Source: Margaritifera margaritifera (Eukaryota; Mollusca; Bivalvia; Unionida; Margaritiferidae). Taken from it: a DNA stretch of 64,000 nucleotides. Under the pieces are notes generated by a model. That model did not search any database. It had not been told where the DNA came from and saw nothing but the letters and a program-made list of their open reading frames with translations. Below, piece after piece: positions 1 to 10,536 of the stretch. Every line of letters begins with the position of its first letter. The first letter of the stretch is position 1. Location of the stretch: contig JAQPZY010001554.1 in the NCBI GenBank assembly GCA_029931535.1, positions 1,364,001-1,428,000 of the forward strand, read 5' to 3'. A program made the translations under genes and the position numbers.

Positions 1-114
1 GCGTAACATGCTTTGTCCAGTCCACTCCTTATATACGAATGCGGGCCAGTTGTCTTTGGTGTAAGTGGGGCTCCTATTCGCTGGTAGCTTATGCTCCAAC
101 ATATACTCTTTGAA

Positions 115-658
115 TTATTTTTCATTAGGTATTAAATTGACAAACCAAATAGGACTGTTAAAGATTCGCTGCCGTGCTGATTCTTTAAATCTTTTATTTT
201 TTGGTGATTTTAACTTTGATTGGTATTCGGGTGGTTCTTTTATGGAAGATACATAAGTCCATCTCCAACAACCTTTTGCAGTTCCTCGAACTGTTTTTGT
301 ATTTGAATTTAACTGGGCTGGTGCACGCATGATTGGACCGGGTCGTTGTTGCGTTCCTATCATCGCTACAGTGCTTTCCGCGACTTTCTTTATTTGTTCC
401 GCAGTTCCCGCAGCCTTGGTCACAATTGCTTTTGTTGGTTTAATCAACGGTGCAAATGTTTGTTGGAAGCCCGTTTGTAATATCTTTTCGTACAGTTTGT
501 CGTGACTGTAACATTTTTTTGACACGTTCGTGGCCGGCTATAACATTATGAATCCGTTCCTGGTGAGCAGAATGTTTGCGTTGTCTCCCATACTCTGCTA
601 TGGTATCACCGGCGGAAAGCGGAGCTTTATTAGGTGGAGCTTTCTCGGTTTTCGACAT
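115..658 (-). pseudogene. Polinton-type unknown protein upstream of P1 ATPase, frameshifted
   Basis: Two overlapping minus-strand frames (440-658 and 115-525) together cover one probable gene. The first begins MSKTEKAPPNKAPLSAG and is basic and hydrophilic. The second holds an alanine/lysine-rich helical stretch (around TKAIVTKAAGTAEQIKKVAES) and then a proline/asparagine-rich tail. It sits immediately downstream of the ATPase gene on the same strand, where P2 has a glutamate-rich coiled-coil-like protein at 45.7-46.4 kb. Sequence similarity between the two is not obvious by eye, so equivalence rests on position. The change of frame at about 440-525 suggests an indel. Function unknown; a virion-associated protein is a guess from position. 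Confidence 0.5.
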
Positions 659-689
659 TTTATATATTGATCGTGGTTATTAAATTGCT

Positions 690-1391
690 TTATCCAAACT
701 GGGTTGATATTTTCCAGATCCACCAGTATAGTCAATAGTGAGAAAACTGTACGGTTCCTGGGTCGCCTCCGCAAACATATTTCGCGCACCAGGTTCAGTG
801 AATATTTGAGAAGACACGCGCGTCAATGCCGCGAAATATCATCAGCATGTTACAGTTATCTCGGATTCCTTTAGGTACATGTTGTGTTAAATAGATCACA
901 TTATGTTCTTGTGTCTGCCTCGGGAAAATATTCTCGCGTTAATGACTTGGTTTTCCATCATCACGTTATCGTACACCACAAGATTATTCTCACTCGGATC
1001 AAGGTCATCAATGGTAGGTGCTTCGTCGATTGTGGAAAAGAAATCAACGGTGGACGATGAAATAGTCTCAGCTTTGCAACCCAACGACGACGCAAGCGCG
1101 CCCGCAAAATCTTTGAGTACGTCATAACACGGTTGATTGTCAGCCGACGGTGCAATCACTTACAACCGATCCGACGTCAACCATCGCGAAATGATATTCA
1201 ACAACAGTTGGGTTTTCTCTGAACCGGCCGGATCAATGAGTAACTGAGTTTGGAAACATATCGCCGTGCTTTAACGGTTTGGGTGCTGCCTGCGCTGAAA
1301 AGTCAATGACAGAAACATCTTTGGGTTTTTTCAACGCGAAGCTTTTCAAATCTTTGACATCTTCGGTGCTTTTCCTTTTTCGTGATGCCAT
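690..1391 (-). pseudogene. P1 FtsK/HerA-type (A32-like) DNA packaging ATPase, broken
   Basis: The start MASRKRKS at 1391 matches MASRKIK of the P2 copy. Residues KPLKHGDMFPNSV lead into the P-loop, which here reads as a degenerate DPAGSEKT in a shifted frame at about 1205-1240, so two P-loop glycines are changed. Downstream the Walker B-like segment ENNLVVYDNVM and the following RIFSRGRH are recognisable at about 900-1010. In this superfamily the enzyme pumps genome DNA into the capsid. Frameshifts near 1160-1235 and after 900 mean no functional protein can be made. The gene is divergently arranged with the zinc ribbon/PLA2 gene, with about 35 bp between the two start codons. Confidence 0.85.
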
Positions 1392-1426
1392 GTTAAATGC
1401 CAACAAATGTGTTGTATAATACAATC

Positions 1427-1915
1427 ATGTCTTCACATTGTGTTCGATGCCGCATACAAACACGTACTGCGAATCCAACTCAAGTTCAGACACGTAATGT
1501 TAAATCCGCGATCGCTGGAACTTGTGTTCGATGTGGAGCAAAGAAGCCCACATTTATTGGCGGACGGAAAAGCCGTCTCACTTCCAGTTCTATTGGCGGA
1601 TGCAAACGGTAATATCGCTGCCGCGTTGGCGAAACTACCCGGGACACCATGGATATACGACTTGATTCTAACAATTGACCAGCGCCCGAGAAAGCACACG
1701 CAAACGGCGTTGATGCTGCATGTCGATCTTGCTTAAAAAGCATCAAATGTGATCCATGCGCGTGAACATGTCGATGTAGATCTTATCCATGATTTTAACG
1801 CGCTCAATCCTACACTCGGAGAAAGAATCGCCAGATGGATCATCAAAGGAGGTATAAAGGCCAAGATTGTTTTGGGTGGTGGACAAAGTTCACTCATTGG
1901 AGGTAAAATATATTG
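1427..1915 (+). pseudogene. P1 zinc ribbon + PLA2-type gene, deleted core
   Basis: The N-terminal part reads MSSHCVRCR followed about 30 residues later by a second CxxC pair (CVRCGAKK), a two-pair zinc-ribbon pattern. The tail, in another frame, matches the C-terminal part of the P2 gene (an HVDLIHDFN-like helix, then TLGERIARWIIKGG). Between them the segment that in P2 carries the YCGPGT calcium loop is missing, so the phospholipase core has been deleted here and the frame changes. The last codons include a single copy of a 21-bp unit that is triplicated in P2. The zinc ribbon is better preserved in P1, the lipase in P2. Confidence 0.72.
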
Positions 1916-1930
1916 ATATAATAAACAAAC

Positions 1931-2490
1931 ATGGTTTCTGAGCGGACTTCAGTACGCACAAGAATTGTTAATGAGGTTTCGGTCGCATGGGGGCTAGCCC
2001 ACCGAGTGCTCGATCTTGGATCGCAAAGCGATCACGCGAGTGGGTAACACGATTGGATTAAAACCCGCTTATGCGCTTCGACAAAAGACTGTTACCCGAA
2101 AAAAGATTTCACATCCGTCACCGTTAGAATCACACGGAAACAATTTTGTTTGGTATCTGTATGCATCTGAGGAGTTAGAAGGTGGGCAACGTCGTGCTAC
2201 TGATCCGGTATGGTCCGTCGATGTATTTACTATCTCGGCCTTAGTTTGATTTCCAAGGCAACCAACACGTTATTATTTGGCGCCTGTGAATGAGCAATCA
2301 TCAAAGCCTCCTAGTAGAACATTTGCGCAAGAGGATTGGCAAGTCGTTCCCGCGAATATGGGACTGCCATGAAGATCTATTTTACGCTAGGGCGTGCATC
2401 AATCGTAAGCGGATTTGCAATCGCATGATGCCAATACGCGTAAGTGGTAATTCCATAGGGAAATATCCTACGTTTGGTGTCCAGCGTTGA
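1931..2490 (+). pseudogene. P1 retroviral-type (rve) integrase, internal deletion
   Basis: A start codon at 1931 lies at the position equivalent to the integrase start of P2. After a few codons the sequence jumps to the C-terminal third: the lines around LGSQSDHASG, GLKPAYALRQKTVT and the following basic tail match P2 at 48.40-48.56 kb. The zinc-binding N-terminus and the first two catalytic aspartates are absent, so most of the catalytic core has been deleted. Stops and frame changes continue to about 2490. In Polintons this enzyme joins the element ends to host DNA. The copy is inactive. Confidence 0.75.
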
Positions 2491-2499
2491 CAAATTCAC

Positions 2500-2625
2500 C
2501 TTGGTGCATTGGTATACAATCATGTGATGCTCTTTACCCCTGATCATGTTGGCTGTATATGTGAATTCTCGTCATCTCGTGTGTGAGATCTTTTCCAACA
2601 ATAACCTTAGGATGAGTTCCCAAAA
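2500..2625 (-). pseudogene. P1 DNA polymerase B, C-terminal scrap
   Basis: DNA at 2515-2620 matches, with many changes, the 48.95-49.08 kb region of P2 that encodes the end of the protein-primed DNA polymerase on the minus strand (the shared stretch includes ctcgtgtgtgaga followed by tttccaacaataacc). Only about 100 bp is recognisable before similarity ends. It fixes the right breakpoint of the P1 fragment. Confidence 0.5.
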
Positions 2626-3635
2626 CAAAAGATGACGAATTATGTAGAAAATTGTCCCGAAATCTAGTTGTTATTTTGAATGACTTATTCTATCTGGATG
2701 AGATTACAAGGACACATGGATGACATATGTTGTGCTCAAGAAAAAGTTCATGAGATATACCTAATATCGTCTTACTACTACAGATACAGTTTTGATTCTG
2801 GTAATATATAAACGATAAATGAAATTTTAATGTAATAGGTAAGTGGTATACCACATCTGGTAGTTGGTATGTGGCTCTTAGATTATTTTCTATCTTCCAT
2901 CCATATTTAGAGAATAGAAGTTTTTAATGAATTTTAAACATTGAAAAGAAAAGGTGACATGGGGTTCTCAGCTTGTATCACGGTATTAGAAACGCTGTGT
3001 TCATTAGACCAGAGTTTGTATGTTCATAAGATTAACATTTATTGCTCAGCATTTATTATGTAGCATTATGCTGGCCTAGGATTTTTCCAAAAACATTTTG
3101 GTAGTGTGTCCTTTTATATTTTAGAGAAAAGTTTTGGCTGCTGTTAGGGTGTCGTAGGATTTCTCAAAATATCTTTCTGGTAGGGTGGCCTAGGACATGA
3201 ATACATTTGAAAAATAATTAAACAATACTAAAAATCAAATTCCTAGCCACAAAAAAGAGGTAAATGTGGGAAACTTCCAGATGTTATAAAGTGTCAATTT
3301 AAGCTAATACACGATAATACATTTGAAATTTTGGAGTATATTTTTAAATATGATACAAATTACAATTATTTCTTGTTTGAAAAGGTTAATGAAATTGATA
3401 TCAGAAAATAAATATTATTTATCAAAATAAGTCCAATAAAGTAGCACACGCCACCAATCTTCTTTCTGCCCTCTAAATCATTTTTCTTATTGATCTAACA
3501 TTAAGTACGCCAAAGCTTTTTCCAAAACGCCATGAAACTTTATCCAAGAATGCTGACATTTATAATAGGTAGCTTGATCAAACAGGCACCCTAGGTAGTG
3601 ACCACATTTTAATATTAATCAATGTTTATATGAAT
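2626..3635. other. AT-rich stretch without recognisable gene
   Basis: No coding frame or element of known type is visible. A short phrase recurs imperfectly around 3070-3200 (taggatttttccaaaaacat and taggatttctcaaaatatct, each near a cctagg motif), suggesting a degenerate local duplication. Confidence 0.5.
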
Positions 3636-3639
3636 GCGT

Positions 3640-5460
3640 AGAGAAATAGTAAGTCACCGCGTCCAAAATGGAGATTCGACATGCCTAATTGGGAGCCGTT
3701 TCGCACTCTGTGAAGGAGTAGACATCGCTCAGCTTTATGATGAAAATGTTGTTGTTTATATTGAATCAAGACACTCGATGTTTCTATTGAAAACATCACC
3801 AAGATACTAAGTGTGTCGGGGGGGGGGGAGGGGGTCAAGTGCTAAGCAAACTGTACGCTGGCGGAATAACGACTGTAAGCAAGCCATATGGGATAAGAAG
3901 AGGCACTAAGTCGATTTAGACGCACTAGCAACTCTTGGATTTCCTTGCTTATAGGGAGACAAAACGATTAGCTAAAAACACTATTTATGGAGCCAAACAC
4001 AATTCATGGAGAGAAATGTGTGCATCACTAAACCATGATAACTTCAAAACAAGTGTGAATCAAAATTATAAAGCTGATGGGTAAAGCTTCTTTTCTACCA
4101 TAAAACTTTCCGTGGTTATCATTGATAGGAAAAAGCTGAAAATAATGTTAAAACCTCTCCCGAATACACAAAGAAACAACAACAGAACTTGCGATTTTTT
4201 ATCTGCTGAATCTGATCTGGTGTTCTAGAGAAATATCATACCGCTGGAAGCAAGCGACTGTCATCCCGATTTGCAAACCTAGAAAAGCCCCAGCCGATGT
4301 AAAGTCGTACAGACCTATCTCGCTCACTAATAATATTCGCAAGATTATGGAGATCATGATAAACAACAGGGCCAACTACCATCTAGAAAGTAAGGGTTTG
4401 ATATCCAAGAATTAGATAGTCTTGGAATGGTGCGTTATGTTGATCTCCAATTCAAACTGAAACGTGGTCGTTACCTCATTGCAGTCTTTCTTGATCCAGA
4501 AAAAGCCTATAATCTTATTTGGACCAATGTAGTAATTGCAAATCTGAACTACAATCGCATAAATGGCGGCAGGCATATCTGGATATGAAACTTCTCAGTA
4601 GGTCGAAAGATACAAACTAGAATGGGGAACGAGTATTCTGATGCGCAAGAACTGATACCTCGGGGTAGTGTGAATAGTCCTACTCTCTTTAACATTATGA
4701 TCTGTCTGTAGTGGAGACTGATGGGTCACTGAGCCGATAAGTGGATTTTTAAGCCGTCATCAGGAAAAGGGTGAAGTTTATGTTCAGTCCAATACAGCCT
4801 AAATTTCGCTAACATACATCTGACTTATACTTGAATGGAACTATTAGATTTTAAAGAGTTATTAGTTTTCTTGGCATGCCATTCGATGAGTGCCTTTCAG
4901 GGAGCAAACACATACCCGAGTTAGTAAGATGGTGTGGGCAAGATCTAAATCTCTCGATGAACGTTAGTAGTGCCAATAGACCTGTCATCGACGCAGATAA
5001 CCACGCCCTACTTATCAGCATAGCACATCATATAAAACCAACGTATTTTATGTTGGAACTTACCCCAGGTAAATTAGTGTTAACTTTTTAGTGCATACAG
5101 AAAATGTAATGAAAAAATGTTTGAAATGTGTTTAAGTTATGACGATCTGAATTTATATATGATAGTCAGTGGCAGTCAAATAAGTGACGGACATTAGGCC
5201 CGAAAGTCCGACAAGATGCCAGTGCGCATATAAATCGCGGGGTGTTCACACCTTTGTCAGCGATAACATTGGTCGGCGGTCCATAGGTATCGGCACTGTA
5301 TTGCGCACTAATTCGGTCCAAAATTGATTACGGGTGCCAACTCTATGATTCTGAGGTCCACAGTTTGCATAACAAACTGGACCAAATTCAGTATCAAGCT
5401 CTAGTTATTTGCACCGGTGCACTAGGTAGCATGACCAGGTTAAGAAGTTAGAGGTTTTAT
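3640..5460 (+). pseudogene. Jockey-like non-LTR retrotransposon ORF2 remnant
   Basis: Broken plus-strand frames give successive landmarks of a LINE ORF2. PKWRF and NWEPFRT lie near 3662-3710. The lysine/arginine-rich linker between endonuclease and reverse transcriptase, including NSWREMCASLN, lies at 3850-4040. KSYRPISLTNN followed by KIMEIMINNR is reverse transcriptase block 1 at about 4300-4370. RYLIAVFLDPEKAYN is the block carrying the first catalytic aspartate at about 4470-4510. SVNSPTLFNIMI lies near 4670-4700. The 3' part at 5230-5450 corresponds to the C-terminal domain. A poly-G tract at 3810-3830 and many stops interrupt it. Typical ORF2 length is over 1000 codons; only scattered pieces remain and no 3' tail was identified. 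Confidence 0.8.
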
Positions 5461-5769
5461 CAGCAGAACTGCCCGATAATCTTTCGTTTCTTTGTTCTAG
5501 TATTTCATCTCCTCCCTCGTTGTTCATCTTCGTGCTTTATATACATTGACAAAATGTTATTGCTTAACTAAGAGACTCTTGACTTTGATCATCAATAATT
5601 TATTTTCTTTTGTCACTAAAACTCAATATTCACATATATTTACAATTGTTGTATCATCAAAGTAGAAGAACATTCTAAGCCATTGGCTTTCGGTCTATAC
5701 CATTACTTTCTATACTGTACATCTGGTATTCTCGAACTACAGAAGTAGTAGAGTGTGGCACTCGAGGGT

Positions 5770-5930
5770 CTAACGGAAGTCCAATGTTAAAAAGGGTCGA
5801 AAATTTATAGGGGTCTACGGGAATTTAACATGGGGAAATTTGACCCTATAAATTGTGAGCGACAAAGGGTCGCAGGTTTATGGGGACAAACGGGAATTTA
5901 ACATAGGCGCCATCTTAGCTCATAGCTACA
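5770..5930. repeat. Phrase repeat, possible left terminal repeat of P3 block
   Basis: The phrase gggaatttaacat recurs twice (near 5819 and 5891), each with gggtcg and a following tatgggga-like run. Its reverse complement resembles 14150-14360, where catagtgacccacaatgttaaa-type phrases recur. The two blocks therefore form imperfect inverted repeats about 8.5 kb apart, enclosing the ATPase and polymerase relics of P3. Whether they are true element termini or simple repeats is undecided. Confidence 0.4.
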
Positions 5931-6799
5931 TTGTAACAGTGTAGCAATCGGTGACGGTCTGCATTTAAACAGAAATGTTGTATGACGTCAAAGGTTTATC
6001 ATGTGTATTGAGTCTGTCTGTTTGTGTAACAGTGTTGCGTGTGTTTGGAGAGAAATGAGAGGTCGTCTGCTTTCTAACAGAAAGGCTATAGTTTTGTTTT
6101 TGCTTGATAAAGATAGAGACATAAAAGTATATCGAAGTTGTGTATCTTAACGGGGGGGGGGGGTAGGGGTCTGAGAGAGAGAGAGATTTCTGGTAAAGTT
6201 GCAAGTGTGTGTGTTTTGGAAAACGGTAAACATCGGATATAAATTGTTCTCGTGACACATATAAAGTTGATAGTCTGTGCAAGTTTCAAAACTAAAGTCA
6301 CATAGCTTTCTATTTTGCATGTAGACAATTTGACTTTGGCAAATTTTAAGTATTGCAAGTCATTATCACACACATTGGTAGTGACAGGGGTGTGACAGTC
6401 CTTTATTGGATAAATCCAGAACAGTTTTTAGCACACCTGTTCTGTCTTGTACTTTTGTCTTAGGAGAGGCTTCTTTTTTTGGCTGCAGCAGCAGTCACTA
6501 GAGCAGTAGAACACGTCGTTGTCGCCGGAGAAGTAGGCGTTTCTTTAGAAATGGGGTTCCATTTTTTCGTCAAATCAGGAAACACAGGTCTTAAAGCAGG
6601 CATCATCATGAACGGAGTGAAAGGAGAGATGGTTACAGAGCGAACTTTTCGTGAGTACATGTGCATTCTAGTAGCAGTGCCTCTCTTTCTTGAAGGAGAT
6701 GTTTTCTTTTGAGATTTCTTTTTCGAGTGTTAACTCGTAGTCCCTCTCTTCTTTTTAGTCTGCCGTGTTTTTTAGGGGGATTTTACTTATTTTTAGCTT
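5931..6799. other. No supported gene; G-run and GA-rich tract
   Basis: This stretch has a poly-G run near 6151-6160, a short GA tract at 6174-6186 and AT-rich sequence. A plus-strand frame at 6479-6712 (77 codons, alanine/valine-rich start MAAAAVTRAVEHVVVAG) is open but matches nothing I recognise. It could belong to P3 or be chance. Confidence 0.4.
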
Positions 6800-6970
6800 G
6801 GGTATTAGGATTCCATCGCACAACTGAGGGAATAAAAAACACCACCTAAAGAATCACTTCCATCAGGTTTCAAAATGATTTGTTTTTGGTTTATGTATCG
6901 ATTCATGGATCAGCCAGTTGTGACAAAGCTACTTCTTTTTTTCAAAACAAAAACGTTCTGTTTGATGCGA
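6800..6970 (+). repeat. Inverted repeat arm, left (pairs with 10470-10640)
   Basis: This 170-bp segment is the reverse complement, at roughly 80 percent by eye, of 10470-10640. The shared part includes gattccatcgca, an acaccacctaaa block, ggtttatgtatcgatt and the codons of MYRFxDQPVVTKLL. On the left arm the frame opens near 6892 on the plus strand and stops after about 30 codons; on the right arm it is the start of the minus-strand gene at 10252-10536. The repeat therefore holds an upstream region plus an N-terminus, as if a gene start had been copied in inverted orientation or lay inside a terminal repeat. Confidence 0.75.
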
Positions 6971-7179
6971 CATGTGAATGATGCCTTGTAGTAATTGGCG
7001 TATACCATCGTAATACTCCTTTGAGATTCACTTCTAACAAATGTGACCGGACATGTGCATTTTTGTTTCTTGACTAATGGCATACAGTGCACGAATCAAT
7101 TTAGTTAATAAGATGAGATTGAAAGAATGTCATGTTGAATACTGTTAGAAAGAAAAGAAGTAAAGGATGTTTGATAGTG

Positions 7180-7830
7180 GGGTTTTTTCTCAGACAGACG
7201 CCAAAGGTGACGTGTAAATGACAGAACCTCCTTCTTGACACCAATGGTAAAACAAATTGGTACGAAATCTCAAATAATCGGGAATGGTTGGTTTTAAATC
7301 GTTTAGTAAATATGCATGAAGTATTTGAGTGGCATCGTCATACACACAATTCAGCCAAGGTGTTCCTAACTGTTGGTTAACACTTGCACTTGATATTTAT
7401 CTCTTGGACTTTTACACAATACGACATAATGGGCATGCGCTTTACTTTGTTGAAAGAAATTTTGAGTAATGTAAATATTACTAGCATTACGATGATGTCC
7501 TTTTCGTGTAAACCAAAGTTGTATTTCTTCTTCGTTTTCTCCTAACATGTCAAGATGACAAGATGTATTTGACTAAAGTCAGACACGTTTACTTCGTCTT
7601 CGCAAGGAATTCCTTCTGCAAACGAAATGGATTCTCCTTCACTTTCTTGGAGTTATGTGTAAGCCGATTGCCACTCTTTTTAACACGATACGTTATTGTG
7701 GATGATAAAACATTTGTGATTTGTGTTCCATCAATTGTTTGACAAATTTGGTTTTGCCTGAACCACTGGGTCCAGCAATCAACAAGTTAAATGGATGGCA
7801 GATATACAGTGCCTCCCAACTTTGACGAAT
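7180..7830 (-). pseudogene. P3 packaging ATPase (FtsK/HerA-type), frameshifted
   Basis: Reading the minus strand, PFNLLIAGPSGSGKTKFV puts an intact P-loop (GPSGSGKT, 7750-7773) near the start. A HLVIL strand at about 7558-7572 is the expected Walker B strand, but a stop and frame change follow, so the acidic pair is lost. Next, 7366-7548 gives FTRKGHHRN and NIYITQNFFQQ and then AHYVVLCKSPRD, the sensor region typical of Polinton ATPases. A third frame, 7187-7375, supplies the C-terminal part (DDATQILHAYLLNDLKP, then DYLRFRTNLFY). At least two frameshifts separate the pieces. The P-loop and flanks differ strongly from P1 and P2, indicating another lineage. The family packages viral DNA. Confidence 0.85.
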
Positions 7831-8690
7831 AACTTTTCGTCAGTCACTTTAAAAAACAGAAGAGGAGCAGGATGCAGCCATAACTTTGGTATTGAGAATT
7901 CTGAGACTGCCATCAAAGAAACGAGACATTTGATACATTTGATACACTTTTAATGTTTTTCAAAAAGTGTAACCACAAAACATATTTACATTTCAAAAAT
8001 TAAAACGCAAAAACACATAAAGCATAAATGATTCCGTACATTATGTGGCACAAATTACAATGACTGCAGTTGTATGTAAACAAGTAAGTGTACAACATTC
8101 TCGATCTATTTGTGTCACATTGAATATATGTACACGCTCTGCTGTTCTTCAAGTCGCTGTGGAATTATTGTCTCTAATTTCTACAGGAATTTAATTTCTT
8201 CCTCCTTCGTTTCCATCTGTGCAATACTGCTACTACTTTCGTGGACTTGTAGTATTTCTTCTTCTGTTTCAGGTTTTTCTACCACTGTTTCTAAATTGTC
8301 TTTAATTCTATTTTCACTTCTGATTTGGCTTTCACTGGTTCTAAGTTAACTTCTTTTCTTGAATCAGTGACGCACAATGTCTTTGACATAACGAGCCACT
8401 TCTTGTATCCAAGCATCGAAGCCAAGACATTTCCTGTCACATACATCTTTCAAGTCGTAAATTTGTTGGTGTAACCAACTAGCTATAAGCTATACACACT
8501 TCTTGGTAAGTATGAAGCGTGGATAAAGTATAATGAATGTCTTGTTCACACTTACGAACACAACTTGTCTTCATGACTATTCTCAACACTTTTAACACAA
8601 TTTGTCTTTTGAGTACATATAAAGTTTTGGTAGTCATGTCATTGCTGCATGTACTGTTCATAAATGGTCCACAATGAATTTTCTGGTAAC
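7831..8690. other. No clear gene; part of the P3 relic
   Basis: No frame is convincingly coding. On the minus strand near 8200-8350 a lysine/glutamate-rich peptide (around LEPVKAKSEVKIELKT) can be read; its plus-strand shadow looks hydrophobic. It may be the remnant of a charged structural protein of P3, but the evidence is only composition and position. Confidence 0.35.
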
Positions 8691-8699
8691 CAAAATAAA

Positions 8700-9110
8700 A
8701 GAAAAGTCACTAACACGCACACCACACCTCGTCTAAAATTCAGTAGAATGGTATGTGGAAACAATTCTTGTAAAAGTATTTGTTAATCCTCTAAGTCCTG
8801 AACACTGTCATTGACTTCCTTCCACGGAATTTGCTGCAACATTGAGAACAAAAGTCGTGGCATGGTAAGCTTTTCACAGCAATTTCTTTCTTTTTGATGA
8901 AATAGTTATACTTTTTACAAAGGGTATCTACTGACAAAGAGTAGAAAAAAAATTGTTTAGTCCCTAACACACACACGCACCACGTCTTGAAGGAGTTTCG
9001 TCTTGAGGTGATACTTCTTTTAAAAGTTTTTCGTAATCCTGTAAGTCTTCATCCTCTGGAAGAATTCTTAGTAGTATTCCAATATTGTAGAATAAAGTCG
9101 TGGCATCGAA
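8700..9110 (-). repeat. Local direct duplication of a coding-like segment, offset about 280 bp
   Basis: The segment 8703-8865 and the segment 8978-9105 share landmarks in the same order: a CACCACx(C/G)TC start, cttttaaaagtatttgttaatcctctaagtc versus cttttaaaagtttttcgtaatcctgtaagtc (both split here for comparison), and aaaagtcgtggcat near the end. On the minus strand the right copy encodes LFYNIGILLRILPEDEDLQ and then DYEKLLKEVSPQDE, a leucine-rich acidic peptide; the left copy is broken. It looks like a duplicated exon-sized or domain-sized piece of an unknown P3 gene. Confidence 0.6.
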
Positions 9111-9360
9111 ATTCGTGTGAGTCGTGGGTAGTTGATTAATGTCTGACCAGTTGAACACCTTCAAAGTAATCAATCCTCTTATAGAATTCAGGTATCAATG
9201 ATTTAAAAATATATGCCGTAACGGATGTAATTGTTTGTTTTTGTTTTGTTTTGTTGTTTTTTTCTTTATTTTTTTTTTTTTTTTTTTTTTTTTTTGCGTT
9301 GCGTTTCACTTGAATCAGCACAAGTTCTCTGTAAATGTGTTCTTGTAGCTCAGGAGGGAA

Positions 9361-9663
9361 CTAAGAATGTTCTCTTCTAAAGTATTCATGGGGATAATAA
9401 TCATGCCCCACTAAAGGAAGGTAGTGACAGAACGGACACCATCTGGCATGTTCCGAAAAAAAACCTGATGTTTCCTTTATGCCGTACGTGTGTTGAAACA
9501 TGTAATCAAGACCACCCTTGTTGGCAGAAGGAAGAAGAACGCGCTTTGACAGGAACGTGTGTCGAATTGTTTCATGCTCTGAACCGTGAATACCAACTGT
9601 TAAAAGTGTACGAAATTTGGCCCTTTCGTACCACATAACAGTATCAAAGGACGACGACTCCAA
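9361..9663 (-). CDS. Unknown 100-residue ORF in the P3 block
   Basis: An open minus-strand frame of 100 codons begins MESSSFDTVMWYERAKF. The C-terminal third contains histidines and cysteines in a possible zinc-binding arrangement (ARWCPFCHYLPLVGHDYY). No family is recognised. It lies just left of, and on the opposite strand from, the P3 DNA polymerase B piece. The codons are not low complexity, unlike the surrounding poly-T tract at 9265-9296, which favours a genuine relic over a chance frame. It could be a fragment of a larger gene. Confidence 0.4.
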   Translation of the reverse strand: MESSSFDTVMWYERAKFRTLLTVGIHGSEHETIRHTFLSKRVLLPSANKGGLDYMFQHTYGIKETSGFFSEHARWCPFCHYLPLVGHDYYPHEYFRREHS

Positions 9664-9689
9664 TGAAGGAATCTGTCTCCGACTAGGTC

Positions 9690-10223
9690 AACGAATTTCT
9701 TAAATTGAAGCAAGAAGCTAGCGGTTATCCAGTGGGATGTCTGACTTCAGAAGATAAAGACAAATTCAAAGAACGGTACCACTCCTTAGAAGGCATCACT
9801 TTGGAACACGTGGAAAAGAACGAAGGAAGACGATCGTTTGCTAAAGTCATGTTTAATTGTTTGTTGGGAAACTTTGCTCAACGCCCCATATTACCCTAGA
9901 CAGAAAACTTTCTAGATCTAAGTGGATACTTTCAACTTGTGGGCGATAAAAGAAAACTCATTAAACACGTTGAAATCATACTTGAAGATTCGATTGTGAT
10001 GAATTACGAAGAAGTTCCTGAGCTGTCACCACCCCACGAGTTTAAACATGTTGTCATTTCAGCATACATGACAGCCAATGCTCATTTAAAATTGTATGAT
10101 GCCTTGAAACTTTTAGGAGATCGAGTCCTTTACTTTGACACTAACCGTTGTATGTATAGCGATCACCATCATATCCATCACCCAGACATCGAAGGGGACC
10201 GTTCAGGAGCTTGGACGGACTAA
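9690..10223 (+). pseudogene. P3 protein-primed DNA polymerase B, palm fragment
   Basis: Two plus-strand frames (9705-9899 and 9939-10223), separated by a stop and short gap, match the palm region of Polinton-type family B polymerases. EASGYP precedes a linker, then RRSFAKVMFNCLLGNFAQR is the motif B helix, where lysine and the NxxxGxxxQR pattern are visible. EFKHVVISAYMTANAHLKLY comes next, then RVLYFDTNRCMY, the motif C position. Motif C reads DTN rather than the expected DTD, so one catalytic carboxylate is gone. The N-terminal exonuclease and the rest of the protein are missing. It differs from the P2 polymerase (which has a YTYTDS-type motif C), confirming a separate lineage. Confidence 0.85.
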
Positions 10224-10251
10224 CGCCCATAAGACACTATTGTAAGTTTTG

Positions 10252-10536
10252 CTAGAGGTGGTCCCAAAAATTACGGATACCAGTGGCAGCCGTTTCTGTT
10301 GACATCTGTGTAGCGTTGGGTTTAGGTGTGGGTCTCTTTCTCTTAGGTTTCTCAAAAAACGTTTGATACATTTTTTTCAAGTGTTTTAATTTTACCAGAA
10401 TGTCTTGTAACACACTAGCAGTTTTGTTTCCCCTCTCTTCCTTCTGTTCAATGTTCAAAGTTTTCCAACAAAACTTTTTTGTTTTGAAAAAATAAAGTAG
10501 CTTTGTCACAACTGGCTGATCAAAGAATCGATACAT
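10252..10536 (-). CDS. Unknown small basic ORF with duplicated N-terminus (P3)
   Basis: This 94-codon frame begins MYRFFDQPVVTKLLYFFKT. It continues with a coiled-coil-like stretch (VLQDILVKLKHLKKMYQ) and a basic, proline-rich KPKRKRPTPKP segment that could bind nucleic acid. The first 20 or so residues and the upstream 100 bp recur inverted at 6800-6970. It lies convergent with the P3 polymerase fragment. Family not recognised. The frame is intact, but its neighbours are decayed, so it is probably a relic that happens to have stayed open. Confidence 0.45.
   Translation of the reverse strand: MYRFFDQPVVTKLLYFFKTKKFCWKTLNIEQKEERGNKTASVLQDILVKLKHLKKMYQTFFEKPKRKRPTPKPNATQMSTETAATGIRNFWDHL

Larger units (their letters stand above)
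1..2625. mobile_element. Polinton/Maverick remnant P1 (left end outside window)
   Basis: This block carries, in the same order and orientation, the genes found at about 45.9-49.1 kb in the fuller element P2: unknown protein and packaging ATPase on the minus strand, zinc ribbon/PLA2-type gene and integrase on the plus strand, then the tail of DNA polymerase B on the minus strand. Similarity to P2 stops near 2620 and AT-rich sequence follows, so the right part of the element is lost. No terminal inverted repeat is visible because the left end is off the window. P1 is clearly diverged from P2 at both DNA and protein level, so it is a separate insertion of a related family, not a recent duplicate. 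Confidence 0.88.

Noticed and set aside
8110..8349. 79-codon serine/leucine-rich plus frame resembling a membrane protein
   Set aside because: The antisense frame is a charged Lys/Glu-rich peptide, which explains the apparent hydrophobicity. Neither is well supported.
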